61,273 nt of DNA, from the NCBI GenBank assembly GCA_034676185.1, contig JAUCCN010000007.1, positions 1 to 61,273 of the forward strand. The letters are read 5' to 3'. The notes beneath the pieces are model-generated. The model made no database searches, was not told the DNA's origin, and saw only the letters and a list, made by a program, of their open reading frames with translations. The translations under genes and the position numbers were made by a program. The stretch comes from UBA7396 sp034676185. Lineage in GTDB: Bacteria; Patescibacteriota; Gracilibacteria; BD1-5; UBA6164. Numbering within the stretch: position 1 is the stretch's first letter; each line of letters opens with the position of its first letter. Below, in pieces: positions 25,175-35,042 of this stretch.

Positions 25175-26455
25175 TTAAACTACTTTTTTTCAAAAAAATC
25201 TATTATATTTATTCAAAAGTATTTGTTTTGCATGTGAAAAAAATCAATTTTGTTTTTCTTGTTTCTGATATGCCTGTTCTTTTTTTATTCTTACTCAAAC
25301 ATTACTCATTTTATTTATATTCAAAAAATGGATTTTTACTGTTTTATCTGGTTGTAATATTCCAACTTTTGCTTGCTGTCCAGCAACTATTTTTTCAGGA
25401 TCTCAATATAAAATAGTGGTATGCAATTCCTCAGATCAAATCATTTGATATTCTACCTCTAACTTATAATGATGAGAGTTTGGGAGTTTTTCATATCAAA
25501 TAATATGAAATTTTTCATATCCAACTATATGAAGTGCTATCATATCATTTGTATTCGCTTCTTGTAAAATGTCAGACAAAGAAGTATAAAAAAGCTCATC
25601 ATTTTTTGCTTCTCAAAATTTCAGGTGAAGATCATTTCTTAGTTGAAGAGAAAAATTACTTACTATATTTGCTTGCTTATCTTGAACTGATTTTAAAGCC
25701 TTCAAAATTTCTTTATCTTCGAGATCTAATTGTCAAATTCATACCACGGTTTGTGTAGTGGTTGCTTGTACAGATTTCATAATATCTTGAGTGGTAGTTG
25801 AGAGAGAGAATTGAGGTTGTAAGTTTCTCTGAACATGATACAAAGACTCAAGGGATAATTCTCAAGAATGTAAAAAATTAAGCCATGCTTGCATTTTCAT
25901 CTGTTCAAGATGTTTATCAATATTATGAGAAGTTCATTTTTGTGTTTTTATATGAAATGCTTTTACTTCTGCAGTAATTTCTTGTATTCTTGTAGGCAGA
26001 GTATCAAGATATTCTTTTAATCATTTCCAATCAGTATAGATATTTTGTTCCTGTAATATAGACATAATTTCCTGCATTTCATCCTCTAAATCAAGAATTC
26101 TTTCTGAAGTATAAACATTCATTGGCGATTTTTTTACCAAATTCAAAGAATCTTGTAAATAACCCATATACCCCTTTATGAAATTGACTCATAAATTAAA
26201 AAATACTTTTTTAAGGTCTTGTATTTTTTGCATTTCATAATTTTCATTTGTATTTTTTTGCTCATATATATCAACTATTTTTGAAAATAGTCAAAAATGT
26301 TTTTCCCAAATATTATGAGCATCTTTAGTATGAGCATTTTTCAGAGAAGAAACTTCTCCAAGAAGATCCTTTGATACTCCTATTTTTTGACACAATAAAA
26401 CAAAATAATCTAAAAAATTATTAGAAATATCATGAGGATAATTGATACTTTTCAT
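25175..26455 (-). CDS. Helical coiled-coil protein, unknown
   Basis: 426 codons. Long predicted helices run over residues ~20-330 (KIQDLKKVFFNL, ILDLEDEMQEIMSILQEQ, HLEQMKMQAWLNFLHS). A short C-terminal domain of strands follows (HHYKLEVEYQMI, KIVAGQQAKVGILQPDK). No membrane segment. TGA codons are spread evenly and always read well as Gly. A promoter with a 16-bp spacer lies about 60 bp upstream. It is followed by the unknown gene 24070-25155 in an apparent two-gene operon. Function unknown. Confidence 0.6.
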
Positions 26456-26514
26456 GAAAAAAAATATAACAGAATAAAAAATAATTTTATTTTTGTTTTT
26501 TATTTTAAAATTGA

Positions 26515-26542
26515 ATTATATATAATATAATATATTTGTCAA
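26515..26542 (-). promoter_or_regulatory. Promoter of the 26455-24070 gene pair
   Basis: On the minus strand TTGACA (26542-26537), 16-bp spacer, TATAAT (26520-26515), about 55 bp before the start codon at 26455. Confidence 0.65.
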
Positions 26543-26553
26543 TATTTTATAAT

Positions 26554-26588
26554 AAAAAATAAAACCTGAATTCAGGTTTTATTTTTTT
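26554..26588 (-). terminator. Terminator of ileS
   Basis: Palindrome AAAACCTGAATTCAGGTTTT extended on both sides by A/T arms. The ileS stop codon (26579-26581) lies in the arm. It is symmetrical, so it can act in either direction. Confidence 0.8.
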
Positions 26589-29500
26589 AGTTTTAAGATT
26601 ATTTTCAAATCTTCTATTTCTACCTCCTTTTCTAAATTAGGATTTTCTATATTTCAAACCAGTTTTGAAAGGGTTTCTGTTTCAATATATTTTCAAAAAG
26701 TATTTAAAATATCTTCTGCTCATTCAATACTGATTTCAATTCTATCATCTACATTAAAATCCGCTTCTTTTCTTGATTCTTGAATGTGTCTTACTATGTC
26801 TCTTGCATATCCTTCCAGTTTCAATGCTTCTGAAATATTTGTACTTAATGCCACTACTTTTCCATTTCCACTTTCAAGTATTTCATTTGAATTTTTCGCT
26901 TCACTCTTTGAAACAAATTCTATTTCAAATTCTCAAGGTAAAAGTTCAAACTCTCAAACTTTTACTCATCCATTTTCTAAAAGTATGAAATTTCCTGCTT
27001 TTGCTTCTGAGATAATAAATTTTACATCTCCACCAAATTTTGGACCGATAAGTCTTGCATTTGGTTTACAAATTTGAGAAGGAATTTCTTCTGGTGCAAA
27101 TATTCTTACTTCTTTTACATTGAGTTCTTCACATACAATTTCTTCAAAATATTCATCCAATTTTTGAGTTACTTTCACATATTCAAGTGGTTGTCTTACT
27201 CTGATTTTCGCATTTGCTCTTGCTGAGAGTCAAAGAGTGATAATATCTTGAACTTCCTTTGTACTTTCACTTAAATCTTTAAAAATAAATGCAGGATTTT
27301 TTACAGGATAGAGTTCTAAATGAACTGATTCTTTCCCCGTTAAATTTCTAAAAATATATTCTGAAACAAATGGCATATATGGGGCAATCAGTTTGCTTGT
27401 TTCCACTAGTACTTCATATAAAGTATTGTAGGCTTCATATTTATCTTGAGTCATCCCAGTTCCCCAGAATCTTTTTCTTGATCTTCTTACATACCAATTA
27501 GTAAGATTATCCATAAATGCAGGAATTGATTTTACTCAGTCATTCAGACGATAATTATCGAGTGCTTTTGTCATTTCTCAAGTCAAGATATTGAGTTCTG
27601 AAAGAATCCATTTATCTAGATTATTTGATTTTGAGTAACTTGGAAGTTTATATAATTTAGAATTTTTTATTCATGGAACTCAGTAATATGCAACTTCATT
27701 TTCAAGATTATTGAGATATTTATTGATACATCTAAATACTCCTCCGTGACTTATAATAAGTACATTTTTTCAAGCAAATTTTTCTTCAACATTTTTATAC
27801 CCTTCAATAACTCTTTTTTCAAATTTTTCAATATTTTCTTCTGAATTATTTCTGTATACTTTCGTGAGATCCCTATCATTTTTACATCCATATTGAGCCG
27901 TAATTTGCTGATGAGTCATTCCTCTAAATTCTCCATATGATTGTTCTCTAAATGCTTCATTTTCAACAACTTCTACTTCATATCATAAATAATTTTTTAT
28001 AATTTCAGTAGTATGTTTGGTTCTCGTCATTGGTGAAGTTACAATCACATCAAATTTAATTCCAGAAACTGAAATTTGTTTTGCTAATTGTTTTGTTTCT
28101 TCAACTCCAAATTCATTTAAGTCTATATCATCATCTCATCCATTTACGATTCCATTATCATTATTATCTGTTCTTCCATGTCTTACATAATAGATATTTT
28201 TTGTCTTTGGTTCAAAATTATCGATATTTGCGTAAGTTGTAAAAAATGAATAGGTATTCCATAAAGGTAAAATTACTTTTTTCACCACTTCTTCTACTCC
28301 TGCATCACTAAATCTTAAATCTTGAGCTTCAACTACAGGAGAATTCATTAAATAAAATCTCATAGCATCTGCACCAAATTTATCCATTAGAATATTTGGG
28401 TCAGTATAATTTTTTAAGCTTTTTGACATTTTCTTTCCATCTTCAGCCAAGATAATTCCATTTACAATACAATTTAAAAATGAAGTATTATCATAAAGTG
28501 CTGTTGATAAAATGATAAGTGTATAAAACCAACCTCTTGTTTGATCAAGTCATTCTGCAATAAAATCAGCTGGAAATTTAAAATTGTCTTTATTTTCAAA
28601 TGGGAAATGTTTTGAAGCATATGGCATAGAACCAGATTCAAACCAACAATCAAGTACTTCTGGAATTCTTTTTAAAGTATTTCCAGTTTTTGGATTTTTG
28701 ATAAGTATTTCATCAACAAAATGTTTATGAATATCTACTTCATTTCCAGTTTTTGTATAAAAATATTTCTCTTCTTTTTTCTCTATTTGTCCAAAATCTT
28801 TATTCAGTTCATAAAGTTCTTCTATACTTCCGATACAAATTTCTTCTTTTTTATCTTCTGATTGCCAAACTGGAATCGCTGATCCCCAATATCTATTTCT
28901 TGAAATATTCCAATCTTTTGCTCATTCAAGCCATTTTCCAAATCTTCCGTATTTGATTATATCTGGCACCCAAGTAATTTTTTCATTACTTGCAACCATT
29001 TTATCTCTCATTTTTTCAACAGCTACATACCAAGCTGAAATTCCTCTATAAATAAGCGGAGTATCACATCTCCAACAATGAGGATATGAGTGAACTATAG
29101 TTCCAATATTTACAGAAAGTTTTTGTTCTTTTAATGATGCAATAACCATATCATTGAGTTCAAAAACATTAATTCCATTTTTATCTAAAAGATTATAACT
29201 TTTTCCAGAATTATCTATATGAGCTACAAATCATAGATCTTCTTTTTCTCCAATAATAAAGTCATCTTCTCCGTAAGCCGGTGCAATATGAACGATTCAA
29301 ACTCAAGTTTCAGTTGTTACATGATGTCCTAGAACTACTGAATATGCATTTTTACCAAGTCTGATTCCTGTTCCTAAATCTGCTCACATTTCTCTTAATT
29401 GTATGTCAAAATCTGAAAATAATGGTTCATATTGTATTCAAGCTAAACAAGTTCCTTTATATTCTCTTAAAAGAGTATAATCATCAATATTTTTGTAATA

Positions 29501-30298
29501 ATCTTTTACTTTTTCTGAAGCAAGTACATACGTATCCCCACTTGCTTTATCTAGGATTTCACTATACATAATATCAGCTCAAACAGCAAGTCAAAGGTTT
29601 GAATAAAGTGTCCAAGGAGTAGTGGTCCAAGCAAGAATATATTTATTTTCAGAATTTTTTACTTTAAATTTAACAGTAACTGTTTTACTTTGTTTGTCTT
29701 TATATCATTGATTTACTTCAAAATTTGAAAGTGGTGTCGTACAACGAGGACAATACGGAACAATTCTATTTCCTTCATAAATAAGTCCTTTATCATAAAT
29801 AGTTTTAAACACCCACCAAACAGACTCCATAAAAGAAGTATCCATAGTTTTATAGTCATTTTTCATATCTACCCATCTCCCCATTCTTTCTACTGATTTT
29901 TCCCAATCTTGGGCATATCAAAAAACATTTGCTCTACAATGTTCATTAAAATCATGTACTCAAATTTTATTTTCAATATCATCTCTTCCTGAGATCCCTA
30001 ATTTTTTTTCTACAATATTTTCGATAGGAAGTCAGTGACAATCCCAACCAAATCTTCTTTCTACTCTTTTCCCAAGCATCGTTTGGTATCTTGGAATTAC
30101 ATCTTTTATCGTTCCAGCTAAAATATGTCCGTAATGCGGAGTTCCAGTTGCAAATGGAGGACCATCAAAAAAGTTAAACTCATCACATTCATTTCTTGTT
30201 TCAACTGATTTTTCAAATATTTTATTTTCTTTCCAGTAGTTTATTATTTCTTTTTCTAATTCTGGAAAAGATTGACGCGGGTTTACTTTGTTAAACAT
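26579..30298 (-). CDS. ileS: Isoleucyl-tRNA synthetase with inserted histidine-phosphatase domain
   Basis: 1,239 codons; the eukaryote-like IleRS type is ~1,030-1,060. The class I signature is DGPPFATGTPHYGHILAG near residue 45, and KMSKS lies at residues ~623-627. Then, directly after LPLWNTYSFFTTYANIDNFEPKT, residues ~700-885 form a complete histidine-phosphatase (phosphoglycerate mutase-like) domain: YYVRHGRTDNN (Arg706-His707-Gly708), VTSPMTRTKHTTE, FREQSYGEFRGMTHQQ and VLIISHGGVFR. The IleRS anticodon-binding part resumes at LDKWILSELN and continues NLTNWYVRRSRKRFW. The frame is continuous apart from TGA=Gly, so this is a domain insertion and not two genes. IleRS charges tRNA-Ile; the phosphatase has its catalytic residues and may be active. 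Confidence 0.95.
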
Positions 30299-30357
30299 AA
30301 GTTGTTAGTTAAAGGATAAATTATTATTTATTTATTGTAAATTATATCTTCATTAAA

Positions 30358-30445
30358 TGGCGGAAGGGATGGGATTCGAACCCACGATACCTTGCGATAT
30401 ACACGCTTTCCAAGCGTGCTCATTCGGCCACTCTGACACCCTTCC
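30358..30445 (-). tRNA. tRNA-Ser(GGA)
   Basis: 88 nt with encoded CCA and the long variable arm of class II tRNAs. The acceptor GGAAGGG pairs perfectly with CCCTTCC, the discriminator is G73 as expected for Ser, the anticodon stem-loop is CACGC-TTGGAAA-GCGTG, and the T-arm contains GTTCGAATC. It lies 60 bp upstream of the ileS start on the same strand. Confidence 0.95.
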
Positions 30446-30460
30446 CAAAAATATATCTAT

Positions 30461-31054
30461 TTATGTTTTTATATTTTTAACTAAATCATCTAAATGCTCT
30501 TCAAATATAAAATGTCATTTATCTTCAAAAATTTCAAAATTACTTTTTTGCAAAACTTTTTGTAAATATTCTAGGTCAAAAAAAGGAACCACATCATCAT
30601 CTTTACTATGATACACAAAAGTAATTTCCTCAAATTTTTTAAATGTTTCTAAATTTTTATCAAATCTAAAACTTCCTAAGTATTCCGCTGGAGTATCAGA
30701 TATAGCAGGAGCTATTAAATGAATTTGAGAAATTTTTTCTAAATTATTTTCATTCAAATATTTGAGTAAAAAAGTTCCTCATAAAGAATGTCATATAAAA
30801 ATATTTTCTTCTCCAAAATATGGAAAAGTTTTTTCAAACATAATTTTCCAATATTTATACTCAGCAAATCCTTTATTTGGCATTGGAACTTTTATTACTT
30901 CAAATCACTCTCATAAGTCCGAAAGTAAATTATCTTTCCAATTCTTTGCTTTTTCTGCATAAGGATTAAATTCTTCTCACAGAAGATAGTTTTCAAAATC
31001 CTTATAATTTGAAGCTTCAACTCAACCTCAAATAACAAATATTTTTTTATTCAT
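30461..31054 (-). CDS. Alpha/beta hydrolase, RBBP9/YdeN-like
   Basis: 197 codons. It begins KKIFVIGGGVEASNYKDFEN, followed by VIKVPMPNKGFAEYKYW and the nucleophile elbow ENIFIGHSLGGTFLLKYL (Ser in GHSLGG; two Gly as TGA). Later come LIAPAISD and FVYHSKDDDVVPF, with the acid residue, and a C-terminal His after FEDKG. Size and order fit the small serine hydrolases of the RBBP9/YdeN group (often annotated esterases of unknown substrate). Its start overlaps the end of the small gene 31047-31277 by 8 bp. Confidence 0.85.
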
Positions 31055-31277
31055 ATTCACTAATAAATTCTAAAGCCGTTTGCTTATATTCTTTGTCTTT
31101 TAATTCTACATACAAAGTAATTTCTTGTAAAATATCATCAATTTCATCTAAAATATCCTCCGGAATTCCAGAAGTATACATATATTCTAAAATATAATCA
31201 AGACTTTCAAAATCATCTTTTTCTAAAATTTCTTTAATTTTTTTGAGATAATTCTCATAAATTTCTTTGTTGTTCAT
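31047..31277 (-). CDS. Small acidic helical protein, unknown
   Basis: 76 codons, no TGA. Strongly acidic and helical (KKIKEILEKDDFESLDYILE, ILDEIDDILQEITLYVEL). Overlaps the alpha/beta hydrolase gene by 8 bp and follows the Nudix gene by 17 bp, so it belongs to the four-gene run mazG-Nudix-this-hydrolase. Family not recognised. Confidence 0.6.
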   Translation of the reverse strand: MNNKEIYENYLKKIKEILEKDDFESLDYILEYMYTSGIPEDILDEIDDILQEITLYVELKDKEYKQTALEFISEYE

Positions 31278-31294
31278 ACTATTTCCTTTCCTTA

Positions 31295-31753
31295 TTAAAT
31301 AATTTGTTTATGTCCCCTGATTTTTCCATCATTTCAAAAATAAAAATCATATTCAATTGTTTCCCCAGCAAGCATTCTTGGAAACCAAATTTTATCATCT
31401 TCCCACATTTGATCATATGGAATTTTTGAAATTTCAAACCACTCAGGTTTCATTTCTTCTGTTTCGGTTGGAATTCATTCAAAATCAAGTACTTTAAAAA
31501 TATGTGCATCTAAATTCCAAGTGCTATCTTGATCAAAATAAAAATGTAATACTCAAACTTTTTCTAAATCATTTTCTTTTGCTTCCAAAGTAGTTTCTTC
31601 TTGCATTTCTCTAATCATAGCTTGTTCTTGAGTTTCTCAAGCTTCAATTTTTCATCCTGGACCATTCCAAAATCCTTGTCAAAATCATCTTTTTTTCATA
31701 CAAAGAAGTATTTTATCTCCTTTCAAGATAATTCATAAAGTTGCTTGTTTCAT
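31295..31753 (-). CDS. Nudix hydrolase, MutT-like
   Basis: 152 codons. The Nudix box is complete: GKIEAGETQEQAMIREMQEE fits G-x5-E-x7-RE-x2-EE, with the metal-binding glutamates, and the two Gly after PG and in AGE are TGA-coded. Upstream GFGQGFWNGPGG matches the MutT/8-oxo-dGTP type. It removes pyrophosphate from oxidised nucleotides or a related nucleoside diphosphate derivative. It lies 3 bp after mazG, another nucleotide pyrophosphohydrolase, which suggests a shared nucleotide-pool cleaning role. Confidence 0.92.
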
Positions 31754-31756
31754 ATT

Positions 31757-32140
31757 TTAAGAATTATATTTTAAATCATGTTCTTTTTTGAGTTCTTGTT
31801 TTTGGATTTCTTTTGTTGTTTGCCAAGAAATTCCATTTTTTCTTCCATTTATTCTTTGAGAAAATTTTTTATCTGCATGAGAAAAAACATTTTCTAAACT
31901 TTCAATGTATCATTCTTTTTCTAACTTTTTTAAAAGATTTATATAGCACCGAAATATATCTCCAAGTTCATCTTCCAAATATACTGAATTGTTTTCTTTC
32001 AATTCCTCTTTTACTTCTTCTATTTCTCACTCCAAATCCTTCCAATATACTGAAATATCTTTTTTATTTTCTCAACCATTATCAATGAAATATTTTTCTT
32101 CAATAATTGAAAATAAATTTTCTAAATCAACTTTTTTCAT
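31757..32140 (-). CDS. MazG-like nucleotide pyrophosphohydrolase
   Basis: 127 codons. The all-alpha NTP-pyrophosphatase pattern is clear: DLEGEIEEVKEELKENNSVYLEDELGDIFWCYINL gives the E-x2-E ... E-x2-D metal motif (quoted here across two helices, E at ~30-37 and ELGD at ~50-53). The Lys/Arg-rich tail SQRINGRKNGISWQTTKEIQ is common in the family. It hydrolyses NTPs or dNTPs to the monophosphate. It is the first gene of the run ending in the hydrolase, and sits 15 bp after a terminator that closes a candidate leader RNA. Confidence 0.85.
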
Positions 32141-32154
32141 CATTTTAAAAAATT

Positions 32155-32352
32155 AAAAAAGCACAAAAAATATATTTTTTGCGCTTTGGTTCAAATATTT
32201 TTGAAAGGTACCACCAAAAGCTGTACTTAATTTTTTTTTGTTCACGAGAGATTTTCAAACTCCGAGAGGTTCTAATCATAATTTCTTATTTTCTTCCTCC
32301 AGCTTGTGGTTGATAGCCACTCAAATGCTTTTTAAGAAATAATATATTTCTT
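32155..32352 (-). ncRNA. Candidate small RNA or attenuator leader upstream of mazG
   Basis: About 200 nt bounded by a strong promoter (32359-32385) and an intrinsic terminator on the minus strand (AAGCGCAAAAAATATATTTTTTGTGC then TTTTTT, 32155-32187). Inside are a 5' hairpin (AAGAAATA/TATTTCTT), a hairpin GTGG-CTATCAA-CCAC, and a segment CAGCTTTTGGTGG that can instead pair with CCACAAGCTG; the last two pairings exclude each other. A 41-codon ORF (from ATG near 32280) runs into the terminator and is probably not coding. It is either a free sRNA or a switch controlling mazG. No known Rfam-type consensus recognised. Confidence 0.5.
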
Positions 32353-32358
32353 TTCTCT

Positions 32359-32385
32359 ATAATATGTGTTTATTTTATTTGTCAA
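32359..32385 (-). promoter_or_regulatory. Promoter of the leader/sRNA before mazG
   Basis: Minus strand TTGACA (32385-32380), 15-bp spacer, TATTAT (32364-32359). Confidence 0.7.
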
Positions 32386-32445
32386 TATAATTATACTTTT
32401 GTCTCAAAAATAAGAGGATAATTGGATGATAATTTGCTAAAAAAC

Positions 32446-34950
32446 CTACCTAACCACGAACCTAGCGGACATAGTGTTGTTACGATACCCGGCTTTAGCG
32501 CTAACCTGACTTGCACAACCAGAACCCCCTACTATACGAGCATAGTACCCCCAACCAATACCATCAGTGGGAGCAATAGAAGCAAGCCATAGCCGTTCTC
32601 ATAAACTTTGATCATTTGTTCAAGCAATATTTTGGTTTAAATCACAAGCTACTTGATATTCTCATTTATAGTTTCATGTAGTTCATCAAGTTGTTCCACT
32701 CGTTATATATGAATAGGCACTTGGAAGATGTGAACCTTTCTTTTGTGTCCATCAAAGTAAATATTTCTGTCTATTTTGATATACCTCAGTACTTCTTCCA
32801 TCCCATGTAGTTGATGATTGTTGGGTAGAATATTGGGCATAGGTAATATTTTGTGTACTATTATCACTATGTGTGTATGTCATATCATTTCATAAATCTC
32901 TTGTCCCATCTATACAATCTGATAAATATAGAGCTGGATATACAAGATGTCAAGCTGGCTTTGCATTGCTACTTATCCAATTTATTGCTGACAATTTGGT
33001 TGAATTGGTTCTATAAGTTGATAAATATCTCATACGATTTTCTAAAGTATCTTGTCAATTTTGATCATCTTGACCTGATGCATTTCTAAATCATACTGTT
33101 GCACTTCATATTGCAGTACAATTATAAACATGATCATTATATACTACATTTACTAAATTTCTCGTTTGTCATCCATAACTATCTGGTATATCACTATCGC
33201 TTATATAAGTATCAAAACTCCATCCATTATAACTTGCATTTGATGAAACACTTCCCCATCCATTCCATGCAATTCATTGTCCAGTTCAGTCTCATATATC
33301 TATAGTTGGAGAGATACAAAATCAGTTTCATCTCGTATTTCAAATGTATACATCATTTGCCTCTGATATCCAAGCCCATCCAGCATTTTGACATTGAGTT
33401 TGGGTTACACTTGTTGGTGGAGATGATCTAGTCGCACTACAATTTGCTTCACTTCCTCCATAATATCATACACATACCCATTCTCTGCTTGTTCCTGCTG
33501 TTGGAAATATTGGTGTAGTTGGATCAGGGCTTCCACTACTACAAAATGTATCTGAACCAAAAGCAGTAGCTGTATGTAAGTAAGTCTTATTATTTGCTGT
33601 TCCACAAACTCCATTTACTGGTGTTGGAGCTCTTGATGCACTACATGTTGAAGAAGTCGTTCCTCCATTTAATCACTCACATACCCAAGTAGTTGAACCA
33701 TCTGGATCTGGAAATTCTGGGTCTGTCGGAGTTGAATTTCAACTAGCACAAAATGTATCGCTTCCATAGCTTGCATCGGTATATTGATAGATTTTTGCAT
33801 TTGCTGTTCCACAGGCTCCATTCACTGGAGTCGCTGTTTTACTTGCACTACAGTTTGCAGGAATTCAAGTAGGAGTTCCGCTTCATTCACAAGTCCAAGT
33901 AGTTGGGGTTCATTCAGTTGGAAATACTGGAGTTACTGGATTTGAAGTTCCACTTTCACAAAATGTACCAGTTCAATAGGTTGTATCTGTATGTTCATAT
34001 ATTTTGTTGGCACTTCCACATAGTCCGTTTACTGTAGTTAGTGCTGGTGGAGTTGATGGTGGAGTACTTGGACTTGACCCAGTTGTTTCTTTGATAGTTT
34101 GATAAATAATAGGGTCATCCATTGAGGTTGTTGGGGTTCCTATTGGATTAAAATACTTGTCTACTAGATTTTTATCTTCTTCATCTTCTAATTGCTCTTT
34201 CACTTTCTCTATAATATCTTTTACGAGTTCTAAATCTTTCATTTCTTTATTTTCTGATACTGTTGTTCATAATGGATAGGGTAAATTACTGTCTCTGTCT
34301 GTAACATAGTGTAGTGTTGGGGCTGGAGTTTCAAATAATTTTAGCTGTTTTTGTTCTCAAGTTAAATTTCCAGAATAACTAAATATTAAACTTGGTACAA
34401 AATATCTCATCGTTTCAGTCTCAAAAAATCTTGCTTTATAGTTTCATACCACTTTGGCTTGCGATTGATTTGCATACACTGCTGGTGTGAGAATATTTGC
34501 TTGAATATTTTCTAGTGTCGTTCAAATTTGATATTCTCCTTTTGGGGTAGATGCATAGATATAGGCTGTTTATGTGTAGGGATCAAATGGAAGTTTATTC
34601 ATTTTGATTTGTTTTGAGATGGTTTCTCAGAGTTCTCATTTCGTCCAGAGTAAAGTTCATGAAGCGGTTGTTCCACTTCACATGATTTGAATCGTTTCTC
34701 ATTCTGGTTGTGGTGGAGTTCAGGTTTTCAGACTGTAGAGTTCTATTCAGGTTTCTATATTTTTCAGAGTAGCTATTCTATTTCCATCTCTGGCATTTCC
34801 GGAATAGTTTTTAAATGAAATAAAAGCTATCGTTGCGAGTATTGCTAAAATTGTAATCACTATGATAAGTTCTACGAGTGTAAAACCAAAGGTTTTACTT
34901 AAGAAATTTTTGTAAAAATTTCTTTCTTTTTTTATATTTTTTGTTTTCAT
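32446..34950 (-). pseudogene. Pilin-headed, cysteine-repeat secreted protein interrupted by an in-frame TAA
   Basis: 835 codons in one frame. MKTKNIKKERNFYKNFLSK precedes the type IV pilin signature GFTLVELIIVITILAILATI and ARDGNRIATLKNIETG. At 34570-34572 a TAA interrupts DPYT*TAYIYASTP; a CAA (Gln) would fit, so a single C-to-T change is likely. After it the frame stays open to TAG at 32446, with three or four modules of ~65 residues (PVNGVCGTAN, SDTFCASG, WVCEGL, CSASR) and a C-terminal domain like FISUMP/DUF1566 (SLWERLWLASIAPTDGIGW, GYRNNTMSARFVVR). Either a recent pseudogene, a sequence error or readthrough. If intact it would be a minor pilin carrying an adhesive tip. Confidence 0.8.
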
Positions 34951-35042
34951 CAATAGAAAATTATAGGATAAATTTATTGAGATTTTAGCATATATAATTT
35001 TTTTTGCAAATCTATATATAATAAAGACAAATACTAACAGAA

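Noticed and set aside
27640..28200. Separate phosphatase gene between two ileS halves
   Set aside because: The frame is continuous with no start or stop signals at the joints and both IleRS parts join at normal positions.
32180..32310. 41-codon ORF MIRTSRSLKISREQKK... in the mazG leader
   Set aside because: It runs through the terminator hairpin and has no family likeness; more likely untranslated.
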